This document shows positions 35,626-43,273 of a DNA stretch of 64,000 nucleotides, piece by piece (position 1 is the stretch's first letter; every line of letters begins with the position of its first letter). The stretch is taken from the NCBI RefSeq assembly GCF_014873485.1, contig NZ_JADBDT010000001.1, positions 4,458,501 to 4,522,500 on the forward strand, given 5' to 3'. The notes under the pieces were generated by a model, which was not told where the DNA came from, searched no databases, and saw only the letters and a list, made by a program, of their open reading frames with translations. The translations under genes were made by a program, and so were the position numbers. Source of the stretch: Sphingopyxis sp. OAS728 (GTDB lineage: Bacteria; Pseudomonadota; Alphaproteobacteria; Sphingomonadales; Sphingomonadaceae).

Positions 35626-36267
35626 ATGGATCTCAACCAACTTCTCTATCATCACCAGATGGCGCTCATTGCGGTAAGCCAAGCCCGGCGCGACGGTCAC
35701 TTGCTTCCGAACTTCGATCTGCCCCGCTATTATGCGAAGCGGATCAATGAGTATCGCGAGCGCCGTGGGCTGGCCGACGACTTTGCAGGGGTTATCACGC
35801 CGGAGCATGTTGGTCCGAAGGCTGACCCACCTGTTTCCGATCCGGCAAACGACTACCCGGTTTTTGTTGGCGACACGCTGATTGCAGAGTTGCTCGTCAA
35901 CGAGGCGTTGGCGATGACCGAGGAGGAAAGGGCGGCCTTCGGCTTGGAGGATGTCGTCGGCCGACTTGCCGCGGTCCAGGAGGATATCTGGGTTATCGGG
36001 CGCGATATCTACCGCGCGCTTGGTCTCGACGAGGACAAGCTGGCCGCGCTTGCGGCAAAGTTGTCCGCTTTGCCCGATTTGCATCCAGCCGATGCGGTGC
36101 ATCTCCAGCCGTTTCGGTCGCTATCGGAAGTAGGCATCGTCCACACATATGTTGAACAATTCCGGGTCGGGCCATTCCGATATTCGAGTATCGACGACGC
36201 GCGTGCCGCGCTCCGGCGCCAAGGCTCCAGCAGTGGAGCCGAAGGAAAACAAGCCAATGACGTCTGA
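35626..36267 (+). CDS. Hypothetical protein with duplicated N-terminal module
   Basis: A 213-residue soluble protein; AAAAGGGAG lies 6 bases upstream. The first 50 residues are paralogous to the 59-residue protein at 33819. The rest is helical (EDVVGRLAAVQEDIWVIGRD) and ends with a charged patch. It overlaps the next gene by 11 bases, so the two form an operon with the toxin-binding-domain protein. No known family. Confidence 0.65.
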   Translation: MDLNQLLYHHQMALIAVSQARRDGHLLPNFDLPRYYAKRINEYRERRGLADDFAGVITPEHVGPKADPPVSDPANDYPVFVGDTLIAELLVNEALAMTEEERAAFGLEDVVGRLAAVQEDIWVIGRDIYRALGLDEDKLAALAAKLSALPDLHPADAVHLQPFRSLSEVGIVHTYVEQFRVGPFRYSSIDDARAALRRQGSSSGAEGKQANDV

Positions 36268-36559
36268 GCAGAATAAGCCGCGCACCGCTTTGGCGAGCGC
36301 GCGTACAAACCCGTTTCGGCGAAATCGCAAGATCACACCCCTTGCGCCGGAGGATGCGCAGCGGCAAGGCGCGATCAGCGCGCTGGCGTTCCAGCTGCTT
36401 GGCGGACGCGATGCGGCGCTCGACTTTCTCAACACCGAAGACGCAATTCTGAGCGGGCGTCCCATCGCGGTCGCGACCAGAAGCGAGGCCGGCTATGCGA
36501 GCGTCGAGCGCGAGCTTCGCGCACGATCGCTTGTCCGGGATGCGCCGCATGGAGGATGA
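36257..36559 (+). CDS. MbcA/ParS/Xre toxin-binding-domain protein
   Basis: A 100-residue protein. The C-terminal 60 residues (LAFQLLGGRDAALDFLNTEDAI, then SGRPIAVATRSEAGYASVERELR) match the DUF2384 toxin-binding domain of RES-type toxin antitoxins. Usual relatives carry an Xre helix-turn-helix in front; here there is only a basic 35-residue stretch, and no RES toxin gene is adjacent. It overlaps the genes on both sides. Confidence 0.6.
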   Translation: MTSEQNKPRTALASARTNPFRRNRKITPLAPEDAQRQGAISALAFQLLGGRDAALDFLNTEDAILSGRPIAVATRSEAGYASVERELRARSLVRDAPHGG

Positions 36560-36782
36560 TCGAGAAGGTGCCAGTCACATCGTCCGCTGCTGGTTCGAGT
36601 GGGAGATCGACGGCCTCGCCCGAAAGGTCATTCTTGTCGTCGAAACCGACCTTCCCATGCAGCCCGATGAAAACGGCTATGAAGCCATCGCGCTCGATGA
36701 ACTTCGCGCTGCCGCTATCGCCCGGTCGCGCGCGTCCCCTGGCGCTATCGACCGGATCCGCATCGTTCCGGTTCGCTACTAG
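36549..36782 (+). CDS. Small hypothetical protein
   Basis: A 77-residue protein (VRCWFEWEIDGLARKVILVVETDL, AIALDELRAAAIARSRAS). ATG 36540 is an alternative start. It overlaps the preceding gene, so it belongs to the same operon. No family recognised. Confidence 0.5.
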   Translation: MEDDREGASHIVRCWFEWEIDGLARKVILVVETDLPMQPDENGYEAIALDELRAAAIARSRASPGAIDRIRIVPVRY

Positions 36783-36814
36783 CTGGCCCGCGCAAGAGGA
36801 TCGGACTTCAAGAC

Positions 36815-37069
36815 ATGGCCGACTATGAGATTGTCGCCGTCCGCGAAGGTGCCGGTAATGGCCGGACGCATCATATCGCCGCGGTGAAGGTGGGCGAGAG
36901 CCTGTTCCTCGCCGATCAGATCGTCGACTGGATCAATGCCGGCACATACCGTTTCTGGGTCTGGTTTCATGTGGTCGCCAGGGAGCAAGGTGCGTCGCGG
37001 CGCTATTACCTGACCATAACAAGCGTTGGTTTTCCACCCATTGCCTTGCTTTCGCTCCCCCGTTTTTAA
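36815..37069 (+). CDS. DUF3892-like small protein
   Basis: An 84-residue protein. YEIVAVREGAG, HIAAVKVGESLFLADQIVDWI and RYYLTITSVGFPPIALLSLP follow the DUF3892 pattern (conserved start, WxxDQ-like centre and NLLSLP-like end). Function unknown. It lies 32 bases after the previous gene in the same orientation. Confidence 0.6.
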   Translation: MADYEIVAVREGAGNGRTHHIAAVKVGESLFLADQIVDWINAGTYRFWVWFHVVAREQGASRRYYLTITSVGFPPIALLSLPRF

Positions 37070-37191
37070 GTTTGGAATTTCAGTTTCGGTCCGTAACCGG
37101 TTCAACGGCAGCAACGGGAAACAGCGAGGCTTAAATCAGGACTTGTCGATCGAACGCATCACATGAACTGGAGCGAACGCTTGGGCAGTCC

Positions 37192-37251
37192 GAACGTCCG
37201 CTCTCGCTGTTTGGAGCCTCAAAGCTGGCTGCCTGCAAGCAGCCAACCGGC
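37192..37251 (+). repeat. Intergenic repeat copy A (GAACGTCCGCT family)
   Basis: Begins GAACGTCCGCTCTCGC and ends AGCAGCCAACCGGCT. It belongs to a family seen also at 37979, 52602, 53423 and 53507. It lies 50 bases before the recombinase gene. Confidence 0.7.
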
Positions 37252-37301
37252 TTGACCCATGCGTTTCCCTTTTTGGCCATTTTGGCCTTAGGAGAACGAT
37301 C

Positions 37302-37931
37302 ATGGGTAGGTCAGAATTCGACTATTTACCTCCGCGACCGGCGTGGAATGCCGGTCGAAAGGTTGGCGCAAAGCGGCCGTTAAAACCACGGCAGATTTGG
37401 GCTATTCGCTTTCACCTGGATCGAGAGCATCGGCTTCGAGACAGGGCACTTTTCGATCTTGCGATCGACAGCAAACTGAGAGGCTGCGATCTGGTGAAGA
37501 TCAAGATCGGCGACCTTGTCACCGGCGGTGAGTTGAGAACACGGGCGATGGTGATTCAGCAGAAGACCGGTCGACCAGTTCAGTTCGAGATCATGTCGGA
37601 TGCTCGTGGAAGCCTCTTGGCATGGCTTGAGCGGCGCGGCGGATCGATCGAGGATTTTGCGTTTCCCAGCCGGATCGACCACTCTGCCCATATGAGCACG
37701 CGTCAATATGCGCGTCTCGTCGACGAATGGGTAACGGCGGTTGGCCTTCGAAGCGAAGATTACGGGACGCACTCTCTGCGCAGAACGAAGGCCTCGATCA
37801 TTTACAAGGCAACCGGTAACCTACGTGCCGTACAAATTCTGCTCGGTCATACCAAGATTGAAAATACCGTGCGGTACCTCGGCGTCGACGTTGAAGACGC
37901 GTTGACTCTGGCGGAAGGCATCGAAGTCTAA
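37302..37931 (+). CDS. Minimal tyrosine recombinase / integrase
   Basis: A 209-residue tyrosine recombinase that consists almost only of the catalytic domain. Active-site residues are visible: Arg in SKLRGCDLV, His-x-x-Arg in THSLRRTK, His in LLGHTK and the nucleophile Tyr in VRYLGVD. The N-terminal core-binding domain of phage and Xer recombinases is lacking. It stands between two copies of the GAACGTCCGCT repeat. Such short integrases are frequent in proteobacterial chromosomes; no att sites were found. Confidence 0.85.
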   Translation: MGRSEFDYLPPRPAWNAGRKVGAKRPLKPRQIWAIRFHLDREHRLRDRALFDLAIDSKLRGCDLVKIKIGDLVTGGELRTRAMVIQQKTGRPVQFEIMSDARGSLLAWLERRGGSIEDFAFPSRIDHSAHMSTRQYARLVDEWVTAVGLRSEDYGTHSLRRTKASIIYKATGNLRAVQILLGHTKIENTVRYLGVDVEDALTLAEGIEV

Positions 37932-37978
37932 CGATCAAATCTCGTTATCCTGGAGAGCGAGCGCTCTGACGCGTCTTA

Positions 37979-38033
37979 GAACGTCCGCTCTCTCTATTTG
38001 ATTTCTAAAAGCTGACAGGCTCCAACCGGCCAG
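37979..38033 (+). repeat. Intergenic repeat copy B (GAACGTCCGCT family)
   Basis: Begins GAACGTCCGCTCTCTC and ends CTCCAACCGGCCAGG, 48 bases after the recombinase stop, in direct orientation to copy A. Confidence 0.7.
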
Positions 38034-38057
38034 GAGATAATGCACAGCTGATTGTGA

Positions 38058-38483
38058 TCAGCTGGCGATATCCAAACAACTGACATCCCCGGTTGCTTCG
38101 ACAATAACCTTGCCGGCGGATGGAAGCATGTCCCACTGATCTTCCGTTACCAGCACGATGGGGATTTGAATCCCATAGAGGTCAGCCGCGACGAGGCTGC
38201 CGATCACCAGGATCGGATCGGGACGCACGAGAATGATTGCGCACGGTGCGACACCGCGTCTCGCTGCTTCGACGAGCGCGCTCGAGGAGGAGGAAGAGCC
38301 GCGCGCAGCGCGCATCGCCAAAACCTTACCTGAAAGCGATTGGCCATGCTCCGGGTGGTTCACGTCGCAGATCGTGCCGTCGTCGAGGTCGAGGCCGCCC
38401 CACAGGCTCAGTGGCGCAGAGAGCCGGGCAAGGGGACCGGTCGCCGTGCCGGGGCTGAGCGTTCTGAGCGATGAGAGGTTCAT
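38058..38483 (-). CDS. Aconitase X small (swivel) subunit
   Basis: A 141-residue DUF126-type swivel domain (LSLWGGLDLDDGTICDVNHPEHGQSLSGKVL, quoted in parts: GGLDLDDGTICDVNHPEHG and SGKVLAMRAARGSSSSSSALVE). The Ser-rich loop is the substrate-binding loop of this family. It overlaps the large subunit stop by ATGA, so the two are one enzyme. In bacteria with split subunits AcnX usually dehydrates cis-3-hydroxy-L-proline; other substrates are known in archaea. Confidence 0.88.
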   Translation of the reverse strand: MNLSSLRTLSPGTATGPLARLSAPLSLWGGLDLDDGTICDVNHPEHGQSLSGKVLAMRAARGSSSSSSALVEAARRGVAPCAIILVRPDPILVIGSLVAADLYGIQIPIVLVTEDQWDMLPSAGKVIVEATGDVSCLDIAS

Positions 38484-39736
38484 TTTCGCACCACCCGCCC
38501 GGTCTCGGCCGATCGCACACAATCTTCGAGGCTCATCAGACCGACGCGCCGGCGCAGATTGCCTGGCCCATAATGCGCCCATTTTCCGGAATTGGTGACG
38601 ATCGCGCCGGTGGTTTCACGCACGACTGGCGCGAGATATGTGCATGTATCGACGACGAGGTGCGCACCGAAGGCAAGCACGGGCGCAAGGTTGGGGGCTT
38701 CTTCGACATGCGCCGCGATCTCGCGTGACGTGGAGACATAAACCTCGACACCGGCCGCTGCCCGTCGTCCTTCAACTACGCGGGCGAGCGATTCAAACTC
38801 ACTGATCGAATAATGCGGGGTGCCGAGGCACAAGGCAGCCACCTCTTCGCCCTCTCGCAAAGGGCAGAGGGATCGTACGGCGGCGCGCAGGTCGTCGGGT
38901 GAAAAGGTGATCTCGATCAGATCCGCATCGGAGTTGCCGGTTGCGTGTGCGAGCGTTTCGGCTTCGGGAGTGATCCCGACTGCGTGGAACAGTGCGATCG
39001 CACCTGCCGAGGCGGCGCATGCGCCCAGCGCCTTGAGTTCGTCTTCGCTCGCATCCGCCGGCAGACCGATCATGACAGGCACATGGTCGGTGGACCGCGA
39101 GCCGAGCACATATCCCATGGCTGCGAAATAGAGATCGCGCGCCAGACCTGTGTCCTCAACGCTGGGAACATGCACGACCAGCGTGGCGCGGCGGTTCTCG
39201 GTCCGGTGAAGGCCGACATAGGGCACGCGCCCCGTGAGCGCCGCGCAGAGGTCGGTGAAATCGCCGTAACGGTCCGTGCGCGCGCCGAGCACCGAATTGG
39301 CGAACGCGATCGCGTTCGATTCCGCCCAGGCAATATGCTCGCCGATGCGCGGTCTAAGCATGCGCTGATAGGGCGCGCAGGTGAGGGTCGCGACACAGCC
39401 CAGCTCTTCGTGCAGCGCGGTCAACAGCGCCTGCTCTGACAGCAGCTCGGATGGACCCTGGTGCCAGCCGGGATGGACGACGTCGACCGCCGCGACGTTC
39501 AAGGTGGTCGGTACGCGGACGCGTCCGCCGAGGTCGACGAAGCGCCGAACGAAGTCGATGCTCGATGGCCCGTGATAGAGGCACCCGTCGATGTGGGCGG
39601 AGTTCACGGAAATGAAGCGCTCTGCGCCGAATACCTCGCCATATCGGATGAGGAGCGCCATTGCATGCGCGGAGGCGGCACCAAATGCACCGTCGAGAAG
39701 GTCCCGGTCGACCGGTTCAAGTTCCATCGGCATCAA
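38480..39736 (-). CDS. Aconitase X catalytic subunit (probable cis-3-hydroxy-L-proline dehydratase)
   Basis: A 418-residue DUF521/AcnX protein with the expected blocks (ISVNSAHIDGCLYHGPSSIDFVRRF, quoted partly: SAHIDGCLYHGPS; PTTLNVAAVDVVHPGW; CAPYQRMLRPRIGEHIAWAES in part: GEHIAWAESNA). It should bind an Fe-S cluster and eliminate water from its substrate. The product of cis-3-hydroxyproline would be 1-pyrroline-2-carboxylate, and an ornithine-cyclodeaminase-family gene that could reduce it to proline lies in the same cluster (48383). Substrate is inferred from that pairing. Confidence 0.85.
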   Translation of the reverse strand: MMPMELEPVDRDLLDGAFGAASAHAMALLIRYGEVFGAERFISVNSAHIDGCLYHGPSSIDFVRRFVDLGGRVRVPTTLNVAAVDVVHPGWHQGPSELLSEQALLTALHEELGCVATLTCAPYQRMLRPRIGEHIAWAESNAIAFANSVLGARTDRYGDFTDLCAALTGRVPYVGLHRTENRRATLVVHVPSVEDTGLARDLYFAAMGYVLGSRSTDHVPVMIGLPADASEDELKALGACAASAGAIALFHAVGITPEAETLAHATGNSDADLIEITFSPDDLRAAVRSLCPLREGEEVAALCLGTPHYSISEFESLARVVEGRRAAAGVEVYVSTSREIAAHVEEAPNLAPVLAFGAHLVVDTCTYLAPVVRETTGAIVTNSGKWAHYGPGNLRRRVGLMSLEDCVRSAETGRVVRK

Positions 39737-39755
39737 CCCTATCCGGTTCGTCCCG

Positions 39756-41225
39756 TCAAAGCTTCACGAACAGCCAGTCCTTCGAATAGGGGGTGCGGCT
39801 CATCCCATAACCGCTGGCCTCGCCGGTCACGATACTGTCGCTCCAGTTGTAACCGACCTTGCGGACCGCATCGTAAAGGCCGGGTTCGACGGACATCACC
39901 GAATTTTTCGGTAGCACCGTGCGATCGCCGAGCGCGATGAAGGGCGGCATATGGCCCTCGGTCGTCTGGCCGTGCGAGGCACGCGTGAAGATGTAATCCT
40001 TCATGCCATTGTCGACCTGATATTTGTGGACGGCATAAGCGATGTCGCCGCAGACCGCCCCGGCCTTCTGCATTTCCCGCTGTATATCGCAGCAGTGCCG
40101 GCTGACCTCCCAGAGTTTCGTTCCGTGTGGATCGAAGCGTCCGGCCTTGTTCGCGACTTGGTACATGCGGTAATTCTCGCCGCCGCAAAGCCCCACCATG
40201 ACATAGGTCACCACCTGCAGCGGCGCGTCGCGCAGGACCTGCGAATAATAGGGCTGGTTGGGATGCGGATAGCCGTTGACCGGCCCCGAGCGAACTTCGA
40301 CCTCGCCGATCGAGCCCACGCCATGGTTGGGGAGGCCGCCTGCGAGGTCGAGTTCCGAATATAGGGTGTCGCGCAGCCAAAGCTCGGTGGCGAACTTGAG
40401 TTCGAGGTCGGTGATGTCGGTCCCGAAGGTCAGCAGATAGTCGCGTGCGAAAGCCTGTGCCCGGTCGTGATAGGTGTAGGCGCGGCTCCACAGGGCCAGC
40501 TCCTCGGGCGTCTTGACCATGCGCAATGCGAGGACGGCATCGCTGATATCGACGATTTCGACGTCGGGCAGGATCTTTTTGAACTTGGCGAGTTCGGACG
40601 CATAAAGCTCGCCGTCGATGCCGATCTTCGTGCCCTTGACCCCCTTCTCCTTGATGCCTTCGAGCATATACTCCATGAGATCGATGCCGGGCGATGTCAC
40701 GACCTTGCCCTTGTTCGGGAAGCCGCCTTCCGCATGCGGATAGTCGAAATAGATGCGGTCGCCGCCGAACCAGCCGTCGCGGACAAGCGAATGATCCACC
40801 ATCGGATGGAAGTACCAAGGCGCTTCGTCGCTTTCATTCATGAAGACGGCCTGCGGGCGCTCGGTATTGCTGAACGAATAGCCGGTGAAATAGGTGACGT
40901 TGGAAGGCCCTCGTAGCAGGACAGCGCTCACGCCGAGCTCGGCGGTCTTTTCGAAGAGCGACTTCATTCGGCTCTGGTGCCACGAGCGCGAAAGCATGTC
41001 GGTCTTCGCGGGCGCGGGCGGGCGGTCGACGCCGCCGTAATCCGCCGGGAGCAGGAGCGCCTCGCTGTTGCGGGGGATCGCCTTCAGCTGAGCTATGATG
41101 GTTTTGGGATTGGCCCCGCTTTGCATCGCGGCGACTTTCTCGGTCCGTGACACCAGCCCGGCGGTGAGCGCGCCGAGCGCGGTGAGTTTCATGATGTCGC
41201 GGCGACTCTTGGCGAAGCTCGTCAT
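39756..41225 (-). CDS. M24-family (prolidase/creatinase-like) exported protein
   Basis: A 489-residue protein with a twin-arginine signal (SRRDIMKLTALGAL) and the pita-bread M24 fold. Of the five metal ligands of the peptidases, His (RASHGQ) and one Glu (SVEPGLY) are seen, but both Asp positions (MVGLCGGENYRMYQV) and the last Glu (WSDSIVTG) are altered, so it may be a metal-free M24 homologue like creatinase. It lies 19 bases upstream of the AcnX genes. A role in hydrolysing a proline-containing or amidine compound in the periplasm is inference. Confidence 0.8.
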   Translation of the reverse strand: MTSFAKSRRDIMKLTALGALTAGLVSRTEKVAAMQSGANPKTIIAQLKAIPRNSEALLLPADYGGVDRPPAPAKTDMLSRSWHQSRMKSLFEKTAELGVSAVLLRGPSNVTYFTGYSFSNTERPQAVFMNESDEAPWYFHPMVDHSLVRDGWFGGDRIYFDYPHAEGGFPNKGKVVTSPGIDLMEYMLEGIKEKGVKGTKIGIDGELYASELAKFKKILPDVEIVDISDAVLALRMVKTPEELALWSRAYTYHDRAQAFARDYLLTFGTDITDLELKFATELWLRDTLYSELDLAGGLPNHGVGSIGEVEVRSGPVNGYPHPNQPYYSQVLRDAPLQVVTYVMVGLCGGENYRMYQVANKAGRFDPHGTKLWEVSRHCCDIQREMQKAGAVCGDIAYAVHKYQVDNGMKDYIFTRASHGQTTEGHMPPFIALGDRTVLPKNSVMSVEPGLYDAVRKVGYNWSDSIVTGEASGYGMSRTPYSKDWLFVKL

Positions 41226-41299
41226 CGGTTGCGATCCTTGTCTGTATGGGACGCAGTTGCGGCCCAGGGGGGTACTTCCGGCTTATCGGGCTGCGAGAC

Positions 41300-42241
41300 C
41301 TAAAGGCCGACGACACAGCCTGCGCCGATGGCCGGCGGTGTGGGGTCGAGCAGTTTGCGCAGCCCGAAGGTGTGTCCCGGACCCTGAATCGTGTGATGGG
41401 TCGTATCCGCGAGCGCGCGTGCGAACACCCTGTCACCCCGGCCGGCAGCGGCGACATATTCGGCAAGGATCTCAACGTTGCGCGTCATATTATACTTTGC
41501 CTCCGAGACCGTTTGTTCGAGGGCTCCGGCAAGCGCCACGGTGTGCGGGAAGGCTGCGCCTCTTTGCAGGGCTTCTTTCAATTGCCTCAGCACAAGATTC
41601 TTGTCGAACCACAGCGAGGGGCTAAGCGCGAGCAGATTGGCGAACAGATCGGGTTGCTGAACTGCCGTGTCGAGGACGAAGAGGCCGCCGAACGAGTGGC
41701 CGACCAGCGTCGATTGCGCGGCGTCGACTTCGAACTCGCTTTCGATGAGCGGCTTGACCTTGGTCGCGATAAAGGCGCGGAACTCGGCGGCGCCGCCAAA
41801 ACGTCTGCCGTCCGACGGGCCGTTGGCGCTGGGTGTCAGATCGAGGGCCCGTCGGCCCGCCTTGTCGGCCTTTTCGGCGTCGGCATAAGCGATGCCGACA
41901 ATCAGGCAGGGCGGCACGGAACCGCCCCACTGCATCATTCGGGTCAGTCCCAGGACAATCGGAAAATTCTCGGTGCCGTCGAGGACATAGATGGGGACGG
42001 GCTTGCGGCCGCGGATCATGAGCGGGAGGCCCTCCTCGATCGGATGCGGATGTCCGATCTGGATCCGGAATTGCTGCCCACCGGGGCCTACCAACATGCG
42101 CTCCTCGCTGCGGTCGATCCCGGCCAATTTGGGCGCTGCCGCGGTTTTGCTGCGGGCGTGCGCGGTGGCGGGTGCAGCCGCCGTAGCCGCTGCGGCGACG
42201 CCGAGCAGGATGTTGCGTCGCGATACGTCGGGAAGGTCCAA
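41300..42241 (-). CDS. Exported alpha/beta hydrolase (esterase D/Fes-like)
   Basis: A 313-residue protein with a Tat-type signal (SRRNILLGVAAAA). The nucleophile elbow GHSFGG and the FDKNLVLRQL stretch place it with putative esterases of the IroE/Fes group (PIYVLDGTENFPIVLG). A TTG start at 42241 follows AGGGAGA. It might cleave an ester of the imported substrate; the substrate is not known. Confidence 0.75.
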   Translation of the reverse strand: MDLPDVSRRNILLGVAAAATAAAPATAHARSKTAAAPKLAGIDRSEERMLVGPGGQQFRIQIGHPHPIEEGLPLMIRGRKPVPIYVLDGTENFPIVLGLTRMMQWGGSVPPCLIVGIAYADAEKADKAGRRALDLTPSANGPSDGRRFGGAAEFRAFIATKVKPLIESEFEVDAAQSTLVGHSFGGLFVLDTAVQQPDLFANLLALSPSLWFDKNLVLRQLKEALQRGAAFPHTVALAGALEQTVSEAKYNMTRNVEILAEYVAAAGRGDRVFARALADTTHHTIQGPGHTFGLRKLLDPTPPAIGAGCVVGL

Positions 42242-42280
42242 CTTAAATCTCCCTTGGAAATTGATATTGTGGTTTCGGCG

Positions 42281-43198
42281 TCATGCTTCGCCCGCCGGAC
42301 CGATACGGCCAGTTGGCGCGGCCACAATGCGACCGTCTGCGGCTTCGCGGCGCGAATGGAGCGCCGACCGCAGCATCAGGACGGCAGCGTAGACGACAAC
42401 GACGACGACGCCCCACCGAAGCGCGTAAAGCGGAAGCGACTTGATGAGATAGGCCGCGAGCAGCACTGCCGGCGCTCCGCCGATGGCCATCCCGGTGACA
42501 AGGCCGAGGTCGATCGGCCGCTTGCGGACAATCGTCGTCCCGCTTGCGACGAAGATGAAAGCGGCGGACCCCATCATGATCGGGAAGGCCGCGAGCGGAT
42601 CCATGCCGAGCAGACTGAGCACGATCAATGTCGGCGCGAAACTGCCGATGCCGAGGTTGGTGAGAATACCGAGCAGGAAGGAAAAAGCGACGACCAGGAT
42701 GAGCTGGGGGACCGGCAATGCGGTCGCCGCGCCGCCGCCCGGCAGGAGGGCGAGATTCGAGAGGGCATAGAGCGTGCCCGCAATGAGAAGGCCGACGCCG
42801 ATCGTCGTCTGGATCGCCTGCACGGGCAGGCGCGGGGCGACGACAACTCCCGCGATCGCTCCGAGGCTCGATGCCACGATGCAGGAAAAGAGCAGGAGCG
42901 GATCGACCTCGACCGATATGATATAGACGAAGGCCTCCACGACCGTCGCGATCGTATAACCAACGATCATCGTCGACGGGATCATTTCGTCGGGGGTGAG
43001 ACGCCTGATCTTGAGATAGGCCGTGGAAGGAGCGAAGGAACCGATCCCGAGGGCATCGAAGAAGTTTGCTACGGCGCTGAGGGCAATCCCCTCGACGCGC
43101 GGTCGCACGGGGGCCAGCCGCCACCTTCGCACCAGCAGGGCCGTGAATACGATCGCCGCAGCGCCGAGGACCGTGAGAAGCACGTCTACCAGCTGCAT
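42281..43198 (-). CDS. TauE/SafE-family permease
   Basis: A 305-residue membrane protein with about eight hydrophobic segments and the two GIGSFAP repeats (NFFDALGIGSFAPS and NLGIGSFAPTLIV) that mark the two inverted halves of TauE/SafE transporters. Members move sulfite, sulfoacetate or other small organic anions. Here it lies within a peptide and hydroxyproline-type cluster, so it may import or export an organic acid. Confidence 0.87.
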   Translation of the reverse strand: MQLVDVLLTVLGAAAIVFTALLVRRWRLAPVRPRVEGIALSAVANFFDALGIGSFAPSTAYLKIRRLTPDEMIPSTMIVGYTIATVVEAFVYIISVEVDPLLLFSCIVASSLGAIAGVVVAPRLPVQAIQTTIGVGLLIAGTLYALSNLALLPGGGAATALPVPQLILVVAFSFLLGILTNLGIGSFAPTLIVLSLLGMDPLAAFPIMMGSAAFIFVASGTTIVRKRPIDLGLVTGMAIGGAPAVLLAAYLIKSLPLYALRWGVVVVVVYAAVLMLRSALHSRREAADGRIVAAPTGRIGPAGEA

Positions 43199-43273
43199 GG
43201 CATAGATCCTTTACGGCTTTCAGATGTCACGGCTTTCCCGCGGGTCTTTGCCCCGCAGCCGATTGCGACAGAG

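Noticed and set aside
37192..38033. Integron cassette array reading of the recombinase and repeats
   Set aside because: The recombinase lacks the IntI-specific extra motif as far as I can see, and the repeats are not arranged as gene cassettes.
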